Under the pieces are notes generated by a model, which searched no databases, was not told the DNA's origin, and worked only from the letters and a program-made list of their open reading frames with translations. The position numbers and the translations under genes were made by a program. Positions 36,233-45,384 of a stretch of DNA of 64,000 nucleotides are shown in pieces. The stretch is taken from positions 1 through 64,000 of the forward strand of contig JAFQHO010000046.1 of assembly GCA_017397925.1 (NCBI GenBank), in the 5' to 3' direction. Positions within the stretch are counted from its first letter, which is position 1, and every line of letters begins with the position of its first letter. The DNA is from Ruminococcus sp. (GTDB lineage Bacteria; Bacillota; Clostridia; Oscillospirales; Ruminococcaceae).

Positions 36233-37900
36233 TTATTCATCAAGCTTTTTAAGAATTTCTTCCGCAGTAACAGGTTTTGAGTAGAAATATCCCTGTAAAC
36301 TGCCAATTTTATTGTATTCTCTTACACAAAGACGTATTTCATCATTTTCAATACCTTCAGCACAAACATCAGCTGAGAAAGCACCTGCCAGGTCAGATAT
36401 AAACTGAACTGAGCTTTTATCAGTGTAATCTGTCTTGATATTCTTTACATATTCTCTGTCAATTTTTACAACGTCAACAGGAACCGCACGGAGAAAATCA
36501 AGAGAAGCGAAACCAGTTCCAAAGTCGTCTACAGCAATTTTTATGCCTTTATTACGGAACCCTGTGAACATATTTCTCAGAAGATTCATATCAAGAGTTC
36601 GACATCTTTCAGTTACTTCAAGGCAAAGCTGACTACTTGGGAAACCCGTCTGTTCAATTATCTCAAAAAGATCATTGACAAAGCCATTCTTTTCAAGCTG
36701 TGTATATGAAAGATTAACGCTGACAGTCATATCAGGATTTTTTTCAAGGAATTTCATTCCATCAGTCATCGCTTGTCGGAGAATCCATTTTCCAAGTTCA
36801 GGGAAAAGAGCGTCCTGTTCAAGGACCGGGATGAAATCGCCTGGGGAAATCGTTCCCAATTCATCGCTTTTCCAACGTATAAGAGCCTCAACTCCATTGA
36901 TTTTTTCGGTAGCAGAATTCACAATAGGCTGATAACAAAGATAAAATCCGTTGCAGCCTTCGGCAATACTGTTACGTATAACATTAATTCGGCGAATAAA
37001 ACCACGGTTGTCAGCATTTACAATATTGTCGAAAACAACAAAACTTCCACATTTCTTATGCTTTGATTGATAATAAGCATAACGGAGGCAAGAATAATAT
37101 GCCTGTGAGCTTATATCAAATTCTTCTGATAAAATAGCTCCTCCATTAAGAGAAAGAACAACTCTTTGACCATCAACAAAAAATTCAGTTCTAAGGAATG
37201 TATTAAGATCGTTATATGTCTTTTCTGCCGCGTCTGTAGTTAATTCATCAGAAATTATAGCAAAACGTGTACCGCCCATTTTATAAATTACGCTGTCCGA
37301 AGGATACATAGCCATAATTTTTCTTGAAAGCATCTGAAGTACACGGTTTCCGAAAGTATACCCGTATAAATCATTAATATTTGAAAAGGATGATATACCT
37401 ATCATTACAATAAGTTTCGGGCGTTTTGAAAAATTAATGCCCTTTACATCCTCAAGAAAACCATATAAATTACGAAGTCCAGTAACTAAATCAATATAGT
37501 TAATATCATTATGATTACGTATTACTCCGCAAAAATATTCAGGTTCATTATTCTCGTCTCTTATTACTACACCTTTGCAGGTGCATACAGAATATGAGCC
37601 GCTTGCATCTTTTACACGATATTGTACATCGTGATTTGATAAATCACCTGAAAATACTCCTCTGATACTGTTTTTGTAATTTTCGACATCATCAGGGTGT
37701 ATGCGTTCAATCCATACTTTATCAGTATCAGCAATATATTTTCCGGGAAGCCCATAATAATTAACCGCAATATCCGACCAACGGGAGATGTTATTTTTAA
37801 TATCGCAGACATATACATAAGAACCCTCAGATGCGATAGTAAGTGCATCGAAGAGATAATTCAGTCTTTTATTGTTTTCCGGCACAAGGATCACCACCAT
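36233..37900 (-). CDS. PAS-GGDEF(degenerate)-EAL c-di-GMP phosphodiesterase
   Basis: 555 residues, soluble. PAS domain (about 15-130), GGDEF-like domain (about 135-300) whose signature is GGTRF at 209-213 and therefore not expected to make c-di-GMP, and EAL domain (about 305-553). The EAL domain keeps the full metal and catalytic set: EAL 338-340, Asn396, Glu428, Asp458-459, Lys479, Glu515 and Gln536, so it should hydrolyse c-di-GMP. The degenerate GGDEF may serve as a GTP sensor. The ATG at 37900 has only a weak AAAGAA site; nearby GTG codons are possible alternatives. Confidence 0.9.
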   Translation of the reverse strand: MVVILVPENNKRLNYLFDALTIASEGSYVYVCDIKNNISRWSDIAVNYYGLPGKYIADTDKVWIERIHPDDVENYKNSIRGVFSGDLSNHDVQYRVKDASGSYSVCTCKGVVIRDENNEPEYFCGVIRNHNDINYIDLVTGLRNLYGFLEDVKGINFSKRPKLIVMIGISSFSNINDLYGYTFGNRVLQMLSRKIMAMYPSDSVIYKMGGTRFAIISDELTTDAAEKTYNDLNTFLRTEFFVDGQRVVLSLNGGAILSEEFDISSQAYYSCLRYAYYQSKHKKCGSFVVFDNIVNADNRGFIRRINVIRNSIAEGCNGFYLCYQPIVNSATEKINGVEALIRWKSDELGTISPGDFIPVLEQDALFPELGKWILRQAMTDGMKFLEKNPDMTVSVNLSYTQLEKNGFVNDLFEIIEQTGFPSSQLCLEVTERCRTLDMNLLRNMFTGFRNKGIKIAVDDFGTGFASLDFLRAVPVDVVKIDREYVKNIKTDYTDKSSVQFISDLAGAFSADVCAEGIENDEIRLCVREYNKIGSLQGYFYSKPVTAEEILKKLDE

Positions 37901-38006
37901 TTCTTTGAGTCGATGGCAAATCAGAAGCAGACAGGCTAATGGTTTGTCATATTGGTAAAACGTATAACTTATTTATTTTTTGTACAAATATACTATTGCT
38001 AATAAT

Positions 38007-38035
38007 ATTATACCACATTTTTTGTGCAAATACAA
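38007..38035 (-). promoter_or_regulatory. promoter of the phosphodiesterase gene
   Basis: Minus strand TTGTAT, 17-bp spacer ending TGTGG, TATAAT; the predicted leader is about 100 bases. A small AT-rich stem (GTATATTTA / TAAATATAC, 38070-38090) lies upstream and may weakly end mreB transcripts. Confidence 0.6.
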
Positions 38036-38116
38036 TATACTTATGTGCCAAATTTTGAATGAAACTTTTGTATATTTAGTTTAAATATACAGTGATATTC
38101 TCACGGTATGCCTTAA

Positions 38117-39136
38117 TTAACGGTATTTATAAACAGTAGCCGCTTCAAAGCCGTCAAGCAGAGCTGTCATAGCGCCGAAAGCCATACCGGTACCCTTAGC
38201 CACACAATTTACAGCATCCTTTGCAATGTTGCAGTTTATGCCAAGGGTACGCTTAATAAGCTGAGTTAGACCTCCCATAAGAGCTCCACCGCCCGTCAAA
38301 AGAAGTCCATTATCGTAAATATCACCTACAAGTTCAGGGGGAGCATCCTCAAGAACCTTACGTATTGCTTCCATAATGAGGAATGTTTCATCTTCAATTG
38401 CCTGATAAAGCTCTATCTGGCTGAGTTGAATCTGTGCAGGAAGTCCTTTAGCAAGACTTCTTCCCTTTACGGTATATGTAACCTCATCAGTTGGGTCATA
38501 CAGGTTACAAAGCTCAATTTTAAGCTTCTCAGCTGTACGCTCACCGATAAGAAGCTTGTATTTATTCTGCATATATTTGACAATAGCGCGGTCAATTGTA
38601 TTTCCTGCATTTTTTATTGTATGTGATGTTACTACGCCATTCATCGAAACGATAGCTACATCAGTAGTTCCTCCGCCGATGTCAACAATCATATGTCCCT
38701 TAGCTTTGGAAATATTTACACCCGCACCAATCATAGCTGCAATTGGCTCCTGAATGAGATATACTTGACGGGACCCTGCACTCTTGGCAGCCTCAACAAC
38801 AGCACGGCTCTCAATATCAGTGATGAAAGAAGGGACGCAGATTATAATTCTGGGCTTGATAAGCTGCTTTCCCGTTACTTTAAGAATGAATTCACGTATC
38901 ATACTGTGAGCAAGGTCATCGTCGGAAATTACACCGTTGCTTACAGGTCGTGCAACACATATATAATCGGGATTTTTTCCAATCATTTCGTATGCTTCCT
39001 TACCTACAGCAAGAACTCTTTCCGTGCGTGTATTATAGGCAATTACCGAGGGTTCACTAAGAATAACACCCTTTTTGCCCATTGTCATAACTATATTTGA
39101 AGTACCAAGATCTATTCCAATATCTGTGTTTGCCAT
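38117..39136 (-). CDS. mreB: MreB-family cell-shape protein
   Basis: Bacterial actin homologue guiding lateral cell-wall synthesis. 339 residues; phosphate-1 motif DIGIDLGTSNIVM, VPSFITDIESRAVVEAAKSAG, phosphate-2 IVDIGGGTTDVAIVS and adenosine motif LLLTGGGALMGGL. Lacks the mreC/mreD neighbours of the main shape operon, so it may be an Mbl/MreBH-like paralogue. Its start lies inside the last 25 bases of recD2, with an AAAGGAAG site there, giving translational coupling. Confidence 0.93.
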   Translation of the reverse strand: MANTDIGIDLGTSNIVMTMGKKGVILSEPSVIAYNTRTERVLAVGKEAYEMIGKNPDYICVARPVSNGVISDDDLAHSMIREFILKVTGKQLIKPRIIICVPSFITDIESRAVVEAAKSAGSRQVYLIQEPIAAMIGAGVNISKAKGHMIVDIGGGTTDVAIVSMNGVVTSHTIKNAGNTIDRAIVKYMQNKYKLLIGERTAEKLKIELCNLYDPTDEVTYTVKGRSLAKGLPAQIQLSQIELYQAIEDETFLIMEAIRKVLEDAPPELVGDIYDNGLLLTGGGALMGGLTQLIKRTLGINCNIAKDAVNCVAKGTGMAFGAMTALLDGFEAATVYKYR

Positions 39137-41340
39137 ATTTCTTCCTTTCCGTGTGACAGCATATGTTTAAGGCAGGTATAACGCCCTGCACGTCTGTTAT
39201 TGTCAACCATTTTATTTATATATTCTTCTGAGCCTATAAGTATAAGTAGTTTTTTTGCTCTCGTTACAGCAGTATACAGCAGATTTCTGTAGCAGAGTTT
39301 TTCAAAAACTCCCATTACAGGCATAATTACCGCTTCAAATTCACATCCCTGACTTTTATGTACTGTTACAGCATATGCAAGTTCCACCTGATTTAGCAAA
39401 TCAAATGTATAGACAGCAATTCGGCCGTCAAAATTTATATTTACAACTTGCGCGGCAGGGGAGATACTTACAATTCTACCGATATCGCCGTTAAAAATTC
39501 CCGTACCCTGTTCGTTGTCCTTTTTCCATACAATATCGTAATTATTACGAGTCTGCATAACCTTGTCTCCGACACGATATGTATATATAAAGCCTTTGTG
39601 TTCAGCCTTATCATTTGCAGGGGGATTAAGTTTTTCCTGTAAAACCTTATTAAGCTCTACTGTACCTACTGTACCCTTACGGGAAGGGGAGATAATCTGT
39701 ATATCGTCCATAGGTGAGTATTTATAAGCATTTGGCAGACGACGTTTTGTGAGATCTATCACTAACTCTACGGCAGTATCAAAATCATTTCTTTTAAAAA
39801 AGAAAAAATCGCTGTCTTTTCGTGTTATATCCGGGTATTCTCCAGATACTATCCTATGAGCATTCATAACAATAGAGCTTTGCTGAGCCTGACGGAAAAT
39901 TTCCGTAAGCTCCACTACAGGAACTACACCGCTGGCGATAATATCTTTAAGAAGATTTCCTGCCCCCACTGAGGGAAGCTGATGAAAATCGCCTACCATA
40001 ATAAGACGGCAGCCAAGTCGCAGCGCTCTAAGAAGTTTTTCAAAGAGAACGCAATCAACCATTGACATTTCGTCGATGACAATAACATCGCAGTCAAGAG
40101 GGTTATTTTCATTATGAGCAAAAACCTGCTTGTCCGAACTGTCAAAGACAACCTCCAGAAGTCGGTGTATTGTCTTTGCCTCTCTGCCTGTAAGATCAGA
40201 CATACGCTTGGCGGCTCTGCCTGTAGGTGCAGCAAGAAAAACCTTGTCACCGCGTTTCTCGAATATGGAGATAATTGCATTCAGTGTGGTGGTCTTACCT
40301 GTACCTGGACCACCTGTCAGCACCATAAGCCCTCTTGAAACGGCAGTTGTAATCGCTTGTCGCTGTTTTGTTTCGTACTTGATGTCTTTTTCAGATTCTT
40401 CCATATCAATTAGACTATCATAATTGAAATCCTCAGGGGATATAAAATCACGGATAACGTTTATTCTGTCAGCTATAAATTGCTCTGCATAATAATAATC
40501 GGGCAAAAAAACAAATTCCTTATCATCAATTATGTAACTGAAAAGCTCATTATCTTCCTGTGCAGTTGTATATGAACTGTAAAATTCCTTTTCGGAAATA
40601 TCAAGCCTTTCAGAAACAACCTTTTGTAGATGCTCTATTAGCATACAAGAATGTCCTCTGTCTGCAAATGCACGTAAGATACATTGAATACCTGCGATAA
40701 TCCTTTTATTTGAATTTCGCGGTATATCAAGTTCTCTTGCCACAGAATCGGCACGACTGAACTCAACATCAATACCATCGGAGCAGAGAATATATGGATT
40801 GAGCTTTATAAGCTCCATAGAGTTGCCGCCGAAACGTCTGAATGTATTCATTGCGAATTTAGGTTTAATATTGAACTGAGAAAGAAAAGAAGTAATCGCT
40901 CTTAGAGAAAAAAGTTTTTTCGCCTCTTCAGCAATTTCGTCGCATTTTTTTCGAGAAATACCTTTTATTTCACTGAGGCGATAAGGATTATTTTCGATTA
41001 TATTGAGAGTATCCCCACCAAAAAGATTAACTATTTTTTTTGCAAGTCCTGGACCTATGCCTTTTATCGCACCCGACGCAAGATATTTCTCAATATTCAC
41101 AGCATTTTCAGGGAGCTTTCTTTCACAGTATTCAGCTTTGAATTGAGTGCCATATTTTCGCGATGTTTCATAGTTACCTTCAAGTATCAGGACTTCGCCT
41201 TCCTCTATATCACCAAGGTTGCCAAAAACAGGAATAAGTTCACCGCCAGCATCCAGGTCGAGAACTATATATCCATTGGCTTCATTTTTAAAAAGTATAT
41301 TTTCAACTGAGCCTTCAATATGAAGAAATTCTCCTGACAT
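39112..41340 (-). CDS. recD2: RecD2-type ATP-dependent DNA helicase
   Basis: 742 residues, the RecBC-independent RecD2/TraA-like type: N-terminal OB-like domain (VENILFKNEANGYIVLDL), helix-hairpin-helix region (IKGIGPGLAKKIVNLFG), then helicase core with Walker A LTGGPGTGKTTTLNAI, Walker B VIVDEMSMVD-type segment, GDFHQLPSVGAGNLLKD, and C-terminal TVHKSQGCEFEAVIMP and YTAVTRAKKLLILIG. Unwinds DNA 5' to 3', probably in repair or fork processing. No recB or recC nearby. Overlaps mreB by 25 bases. Confidence 0.94.
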   Translation of the reverse strand: MSGEFLHIEGSVENILFKNEANGYIVLDLDAGGELIPVFGNLGDIEEGEVLILEGNYETSRKYGTQFKAEYCERKLPENAVNIEKYLASGAIKGIGPGLAKKIVNLFGGDTLNIIENNPYRLSEIKGISRKKCDEIAEEAKKLFSLRAITSFLSQFNIKPKFAMNTFRRFGGNSMELIKLNPYILCSDGIDVEFSRADSVARELDIPRNSNKRIIAGIQCILRAFADRGHSCMLIEHLQKVVSERLDISEKEFYSSYTTAQEDNELFSYIIDDKEFVFLPDYYYAEQFIADRINVIRDFISPEDFNYDSLIDMEESEKDIKYETKQRQAITTAVSRGLMVLTGGPGTGKTTTLNAIISIFEKRGDKVFLAAPTGRAAKRMSDLTGREAKTIHRLLEVVFDSSDKQVFAHNENNPLDCDVIVIDEMSMVDCVLFEKLLRALRLGCRLIMVGDFHQLPSVGAGNLLKDIIASGVVPVVELTEIFRQAQQSSIVMNAHRIVSGEYPDITRKDSDFFFFKRNDFDTAVELVIDLTKRRLPNAYKYSPMDDIQIISPSRKGTVGTVELNKVLQEKLNPPANDKAEHKGFIYTYRVGDKVMQTRNNYDIVWKKDNEQGTGIFNGDIGRIVSISPAAQVVNINFDGRIAVYTFDLLNQVELAYAVTVHKSQGCEFEAVIMPVMGVFEKLCYRNLLYTAVTRAKKLLILIGSEEYINKMVDNNRRAGRYTCLKHMLSHGKEEIWQTQILE

Positions 41341-41376
41341 TTGCGATTTCCTTTCCTTAATATCATTCCATATTAT

Positions 41377-41405
41377 ATTATACTATATTTTTTCGTGAAA
41401 TGCAA
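41377..41405 (-). promoter_or_regulatory. promoter of recD2-mreB
   Basis: Minus strand TTGCAT, 17-bp spacer, TATAAT, partly inside the 3' end of the preceding small gene. Confidence 0.65.
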
Positions 41406-41721
41406 ATATTTCAGCAAAAAAATTTTTCATTTCCGTATAATGTATAAAACTGGCGTCCGGGTTAGTGTGAATAAATGCAGAACACAGCTCTTTCTGCTGA
41501 TTATCAGCGGTGTAGTCAACGAGAATAACCCGTTGTCTACCACTGCCTTTGCGCATAAGAAATTCAAGGCGCATAACAAAAAGTTCATCATCAGAAAAAA
41601 CAGGCAGTACTGTAACATAAGGCGGTGAACTGGTGGAATTTATGGCTAAAAAATGAGTAACAATTTCGATTATAGCAATAACCGCAAGTACAACTGCCGC
41701 TGTAATGATTATTTCATCCAT
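41383..41721 (-). CDS. small membrane-anchored protein of unknown function
   Basis: 112 residues, not recognised. One N-terminal membrane helix (about 4-25, IIITAAVVLAVIAIIEIVTHF) followed by an about 85-residue soluble domain that begins with a PPYVTVLPVFSDDELFVMRLEFL strand-helix segment and contains RQRVILVDYTADNQQKELCSAFI. The frame also opens at a TTG two codons earlier, but only the ATG at 41721 is correctly spaced from the GGAG site. The ribosome-binding site lies in the arm of a hairpin shared with the end of the MATE gene. Confidence 0.7.
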   Translation of the reverse strand: MDEIIITAAVVLAVIAIIEIVTHFLAINSTSSPPYVTVLPVFSDDELFVMRLEFLMRKGSGRQRVILVDYTADNQQKELCSAFIHTNPDASFIHYTEMKNFFAEIFAFHEKI

Positions 41722-41725
41722 ACGC

Positions 41726-41766
41726 AAAATCTCCTTTCAGCATATTATATGCCCAAAGGAGATTTT
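41726..41766 (-). promoter_or_regulatory. hairpin that pairs with the ribosome-binding site of the small membrane protein gene
   Basis: Minus strand AAAATCTCCTTT pairs with AAAGGAGATTTT (12 bp) with an inner GCATA/TATGC stem. The 3' arm contains the AAAGGAG site of the downstream gene; the loop includes TATAATATG, a possible -10. It can also act as the MATE terminator. Confidence 0.6.
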
Positions 41767-41769
41767 ATG

Positions 41770-43137
41770 TTATTTTATGGCATTTATAGCATTTTTCTTT
41801 TTAATACAATAAAGAATTACAAAAAGTACAATCTGCACTATAAAGGTCATAGTCCAGGAAATTATATAAGAAATATACAGTACTTCAAGTGTATGATATT
41901 GTGGCATACTGAATACAGAGTAAATCCACACAATACGGAATCCACATACTCCGGCAACTGTTATAATCATAGGCATAACACTGCTACCTAAACCACGTAA
42001 AAGTCCTGTAGATACATCCATAATACCGCATAAACAGTACGGAACAGAGATATAAAGCAAACGAGTAACGCCAAATCTTATTGCTTCTTCAGAGTCGGAA
42101 ATATAAATAGAAAGAAGTGGACGACTAAAAATATATGCAGAAACACCAAGTACAAGACCTATTAGAAATACAAAGCCCAGGGAGATAAACGATGTTTTTT
42201 TAACTCTGTCAAAGTTTTTCGCACCGTGATTTTGCCCTGTAAAATTAAGTGCAGATTGTGTTACAGAATTCATAGACGTATAAACAAAACCTTCAATATT
42301 ACCTGCAGCGGCGTTTCCTGAAACAGCAATAGAACCAAATGAATTAACAGAGGATTGAATTATTACATTTGATATAGAAAAAAGCGAACCCTGAATACCT
42401 GCCGGAAAACCGATACGCAATATTTTCCAAAGCGGACGGATATAGATATGCATTTTCTTCAATACAAGCTTACAGCCATCAGTACGGAGCATAAGGGTAC
42501 GGATTATAAGAACAGCTGATAATGTTTGAGAAATAGTTGTAGCGAGAGCAACTCCCGCAACATCCATATTTAAAGCAATTACGAAAATCAAATTCAGCAC
42601 AACGTTGAGGATACCAGCAAGTGTAAGGTGTATCAGTGGAGAACGGGTATCACCTGCAGCTCTCAGAATAGCCGCACCGAAGTTGTAAAGCATACTTGAA
42701 ATTATACCGCCAAAATATATTTTCATATAAATAGCAGATAGACCAATTGTTTCGTCAGGTGTTTTCATAAGCTCAAGAATATATTCCGCACCTATTATTC
42801 CTACTATTGTCAGTATTAGACCACATATAAAAGCAAGTGGAATAGATGTATGGACAATACGATGGATTTCATCATTTCTACCTGCACCGATGGCGTGAGC
42901 CACGGAAACACCTGATCCAACAGAAAAACCTATAAAAAGATTAGTTATAAGGTTTATAACCGGACCTGTAGCTCCAACAGCTCCTACAGATACACTGCCG
43001 CAGTATTGCCCTACAACAACAAGGTCAGCAGCATTAAAAAGCAGCTGAAGTATGCCTGTAAGGATTATGGGAATAGTATAAAGTACAATTTGTTTCAAAA
43101 GCGGACCATGTGTCATATCGGCGGATTTGGTATTCAT
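41770..43137 (-). CDS. MATE family multidrug/Na+ antiporter
   Basis: 455 residues, twelve predicted helices in two related halves: ADMTHGPLLKQIVLYTIPIILTGILQLLFNAADLVVVGQY at the start and the matching GFPAGIQGSLFSISNVIIQSSVNSFG at about 240-265. Exports cationic compounds in exchange for Na+ or H+. AAGGAGG site ahead of the ATG. No regulator gene adjoins it, but a 7-bp inverted repeat lies in its leader. Confidence 0.93.
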   Translation of the reverse strand: MNTKSADMTHGPLLKQIVLYTIPIILTGILQLLFNAADLVVVGQYCGSVSVGAVGATGPVINLITNLFIGFSVGSGVSVAHAIGAGRNDEIHRIVHTSIPLAFICGLILTIVGIIGAEYILELMKTPDETIGLSAIYMKIYFGGIISSMLYNFGAAILRAAGDTRSPLIHLTLAGILNVVLNLIFVIALNMDVAGVALATTISQTLSAVLIIRTLMLRTDGCKLVLKKMHIYIRPLWKILRIGFPAGIQGSLFSISNVIIQSSVNSFGSIAVSGNAAAGNIEGFVYTSMNSVTQSALNFTGQNHGAKNFDRVKKTSFISLGFVFLIGLVLGVSAYIFSRPLLSIYISDSEEAIRFGVTRLLYISVPYCLCGIMDVSTGLLRGLGSSVMPMIITVAGVCGFRIVWIYSVFSMPQYHTLEVLYISYIISWTMTFIVQIVLFVILYCIKKKNAINAIK

Positions 43138-43164
43138 CCGGAAGCCTCCTTATGTGCAGATGTC

Positions 43165-43188
43165 ACAAATAATTATATGTATATTTGT
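43165..43188 (-). promoter_or_regulatory. inverted repeat upstream of the MATE gene
   Basis: ACAAATA, 10-base spacer, TATTTGT about 30 bases ahead of the MATE start; operator-like but AT-rich, so could be chance. Confidence 0.3.
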
Positions 43189-43325
43189 CAATTATCACGT
43201 ATCAATATATATTTTACTCCTTTAATTTTCATTTGTAAAGTACTTATAAAATATTCTATAATTCAGTCAGTTTTCTACTACTGTCAGCCTATTTTTATGT
43301 AAAGTTTTTTCTGTAAATACAACTA

Positions 43326-43354
43326 TTGCATTTTATGTTTAATTCTGCTATAAT
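43326..43354 (+). promoter_or_regulatory. promoter of the EcsC-like gene
   Basis: TTGCAT, 17-bp spacer, TATAAT. Confidence 0.65.
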
Positions 43355-43399
43355 ATAAATATATGATATTCACATTTCAGGGATTTTAGGAGGATAATT

Positions 43400-44188
43400 A
43401 TGAACAGAAACAATCACGAACACGAGCTAAAACAACTTATATTAAAAGAAAACAGATTTATAGCAGGAAGGCGTAACAAAAAAGAAACTGCTATAAACCG
43501 CTTTCTTGCTGACAAAGTTCCCGAAAAACTCAGCGAGAGTATAAATGTGGCATTCTCAAAAGCGTTTTCAATTATATTTGATAAAGGAACATCAATTATT
43601 GAACTGACTTACAAGAAAGATGAACTTGAAAAAGATTTCCAGGTCGATTTATACTCTGCCAGAATTCGCGGTACACGTAAATCGCTAAAAAAACTATCAA
43701 ACAAAGCTGATGTAGCCGGTGGAGTAAACCTTGCAGCATCGGGAGTATCCGGCATCGGTATGGGACTTCTTGGAATGGGACTTCCTGATATACCGGTCTT
43801 TACAGCTATGATACTGCGCTGTATATACGAAATTGCAATCAGATATGGTTTCGGATATGAAACGGAAGAAGAAAAGTACTTTATACTACTGCTTATAGAA
43901 GGTGCTGTATCTTATGGCAGTCATCTTGAAAAGGTTAACAGTAAAATAGAAGAATACATCAGCAATCCCGTATTGCCCGAAAATTATAATCGCACATCAC
44001 AGATACTAAATACAAGCAGTGTTCTTTCAACTGAATTGCTTTATATGAAGTTTTTACAAGGTGTACCTATTGTCGGGGCTGTTGGTGGAGCTTACGATGT
44101 GATATATATGAATAATATTTCAAAATATGCCAGAATGAAGTATAAAAAGCGTTTTCTTTTAAATTTCACATCAGAAGTTAATATATAA
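43400..44188 (+). CDS. EcsC family protein
   Basis: 262 residues. The central glycine-rich hydrophobic stretch (AGGVNLAASGVSGIGMGLLGMGLPDIPVFTAMILRCIYEIA, about 111-151) and the GVPIVGAVGGAYDVIY segment near 230 are the marks of the EcsC family, named from the third gene of a Bacillus ABC exporter operon affecting secretion and competence. Biochemical role unknown. It stands alone with its own promoter; no ecsA/ecsB neighbours. GGAGG site upstream of the ATG. Confidence 0.8.
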   Translation: MNRNNHEHELKQLILKENRFIAGRRNKKETAINRFLADKVPEKLSESINVAFSKAFSIIFDKGTSIIELTYKKDELEKDFQVDLYSARIRGTRKSLKKLSNKADVAGGVNLAASGVSGIGMGLLGMGLPDIPVFTAMILRCIYEIAIRYGFGYETEEEKYFILLLIEGAVSYGSHLEKVNSKIEEYISNPVLPENYNRTSQILNTSSVLSTELLYMKFLQGVPIVGAVGGAYDVIYMNNISKYARMKYKKRFLLNFTSEVNI

Positions 44189-44281
44189 ACCTCGAATCGC
44201 CACTTATTTAGTTTTAATATTTTTAAATATCAGTCACCAAACCGCACGTTTCATATAATATATATAATTTATTAAAAACAC

Positions 44282-44310
44282 TTGCAAAATTTACTGAAAA
44301 GGGGTATAAT
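44282..44310 (+). promoter_or_regulatory. promoter of the SGNH-like gene
   Basis: TTGCAA, 17-bp spacer ending GGGG, TATAAT. Confidence 0.7.
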
Positions 44311-44361
44311 AGTATAGGATTTGTATGAGCAACTACGATGCTCAGTTAAAGGAGAGCGATT

Positions 44362-45222
44362 ATGGAAAAGAGCAGAAATGTTCAACGCAAGAAAATACGT
44401 AAAAAGGGCGGTCCGAATCTTCGTTTCAAATTCGGAGTAATTATTTCAATATTTATTTTTTCTTTCGCAACTTGTTTTCTTATTTATATGGTAAACGCAA
44501 ATGTGAATGATAATTTTCTCAACGAAGAATTCGGAGCAACATCCTTATCTATTGATGATAATGATAAACCCACGGTTTCAAATGAAGATGAAATCGGTGA
44601 GGAAGAATCCACACCAGATATTTCCACAGCAGGAATATCCAATCCTGTGCCGCAATCAACTACAATGGACAGCTCATATTATGCAAGCAGTTGTTTAATC
44701 ACTGACGGCACTCTTGAAGGTATGAATGGAATTGGATTTGATGAAAATACTGTTTATGGCGGTAAAAACTTCAAACTTTCTACTGTAATGACAGAGAAAC
44801 AGAATAGCAGTTTTGGTACTATCTCTCCTTATGAAATTGTTAAGCAAAAAAAGCCAGTATCGCTTTATCTTATGTTTGGAAGCGAGCTGGAAACAATTAA
44901 TACTGAACAGTTGATTGAGGAGTATACAAAGCTTGTAAACAGCTTTAAATCTGCTGTTCCTGAAATGAAAATATATGTAATGCAGTATCCTCCTGTATTA
45001 TATGATACAGACACCCTTTCAAACGAAAAGGTGAATGATTACAATAGCAGGCTGATAACAATGTGTAATAATACAGGGGTTTATTGTATTGATACAAATA
45101 CAGCTCTTAAATCAGAATCCGGCAAGCTCAACGAAGCTTACTGGTCATATGAAACCCTTACACTTTCAACGGAAGGATATAATAAAGTAAGCGAATATAT
45201 TCTCACTCATGTTGTTCAGTAA
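44362..45222 (+). CDS. membrane-anchored SGNH-like protein lacking catalytic residues
   Basis: 286 residues: basic N-terminus (RKKIRKKGG), one membrane helix (about 26-48), an acidic Ser/Thr-rich linker (about 55-105) and a C-terminal SGNH-like fold. By comparison with Clostridia proteins of this shape, SSYYASSCLITDGTLEGM occupies the place of the nucleophile block (FIGDS), with Gly where Ser is expected, and YETLTLSTEGYNKVSEYIL occupies that of the Asp-x-x-His block, with Thr where His is expected. It is probably a pseudoenzyme acting in the cell envelope. Monocistronic, GGAG site. Alignment to the family is by eye. Confidence 0.7.
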   Translation: MEKSRNVQRKKIRKKGGPNLRFKFGVIISIFIFSFATCFLIYMVNANVNDNFLNEEFGATSLSIDDNDKPTVSNEDEIGEEESTPDISTAGISNPVPQSTTMDSSYYASSCLITDGTLEGMNGIGFDENTVYGGKNFKLSTVMTEKQNSSFGTISPYEIVKQKKPVSLYLMFGSELETINTEQLIEEYTKLVNSFKSAVPEMKIYVMQYPPVLYDTDTLSNEKVNDYNSRLITMCNNTGVYCIDTNTALKSESGKLNEAYWSYETLTLSTEGYNKVSEYILTHVVQ

Positions 45223-45266
45223 TTACAACAATGTTGCTGACTTGTAAAATTTAATTGCTGTACATA

Positions 45267-45296
45267 AAGCGGACTGCTATATATTGTAGTCCGCTT
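45267..45296 (+). terminator. hairpin after the SGNH-like gene
   Basis: AAGCGGACT / AGTCCGCTT, perfect 9-bp stem with a 12-base loop. The following sequence (CAAAAAGCC) is not T-rich, so termination is uncertain. Confidence 0.5.
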
Positions 45297-45384
45297 CAAA
45301 AAGCCTTAATTCAAGGTAATTTCATTATTTTCGTTGTGAATGCTTTTAGCTTTCAGCATAGATATAGAAAAATTAAAGAAAATC

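Noticed and set aside
37901..38006. Possible c-di-GMP (GEMM-I) riboswitch in the leader of the phosphodiesterase gene, because of CAAACC and CTCAAAG fragments on the minus strand
   Set aside because: The paired stems and the remaining conserved core of the aptamer are missing and the CAAAG would overlap the start codon; the resemblance is by chance.
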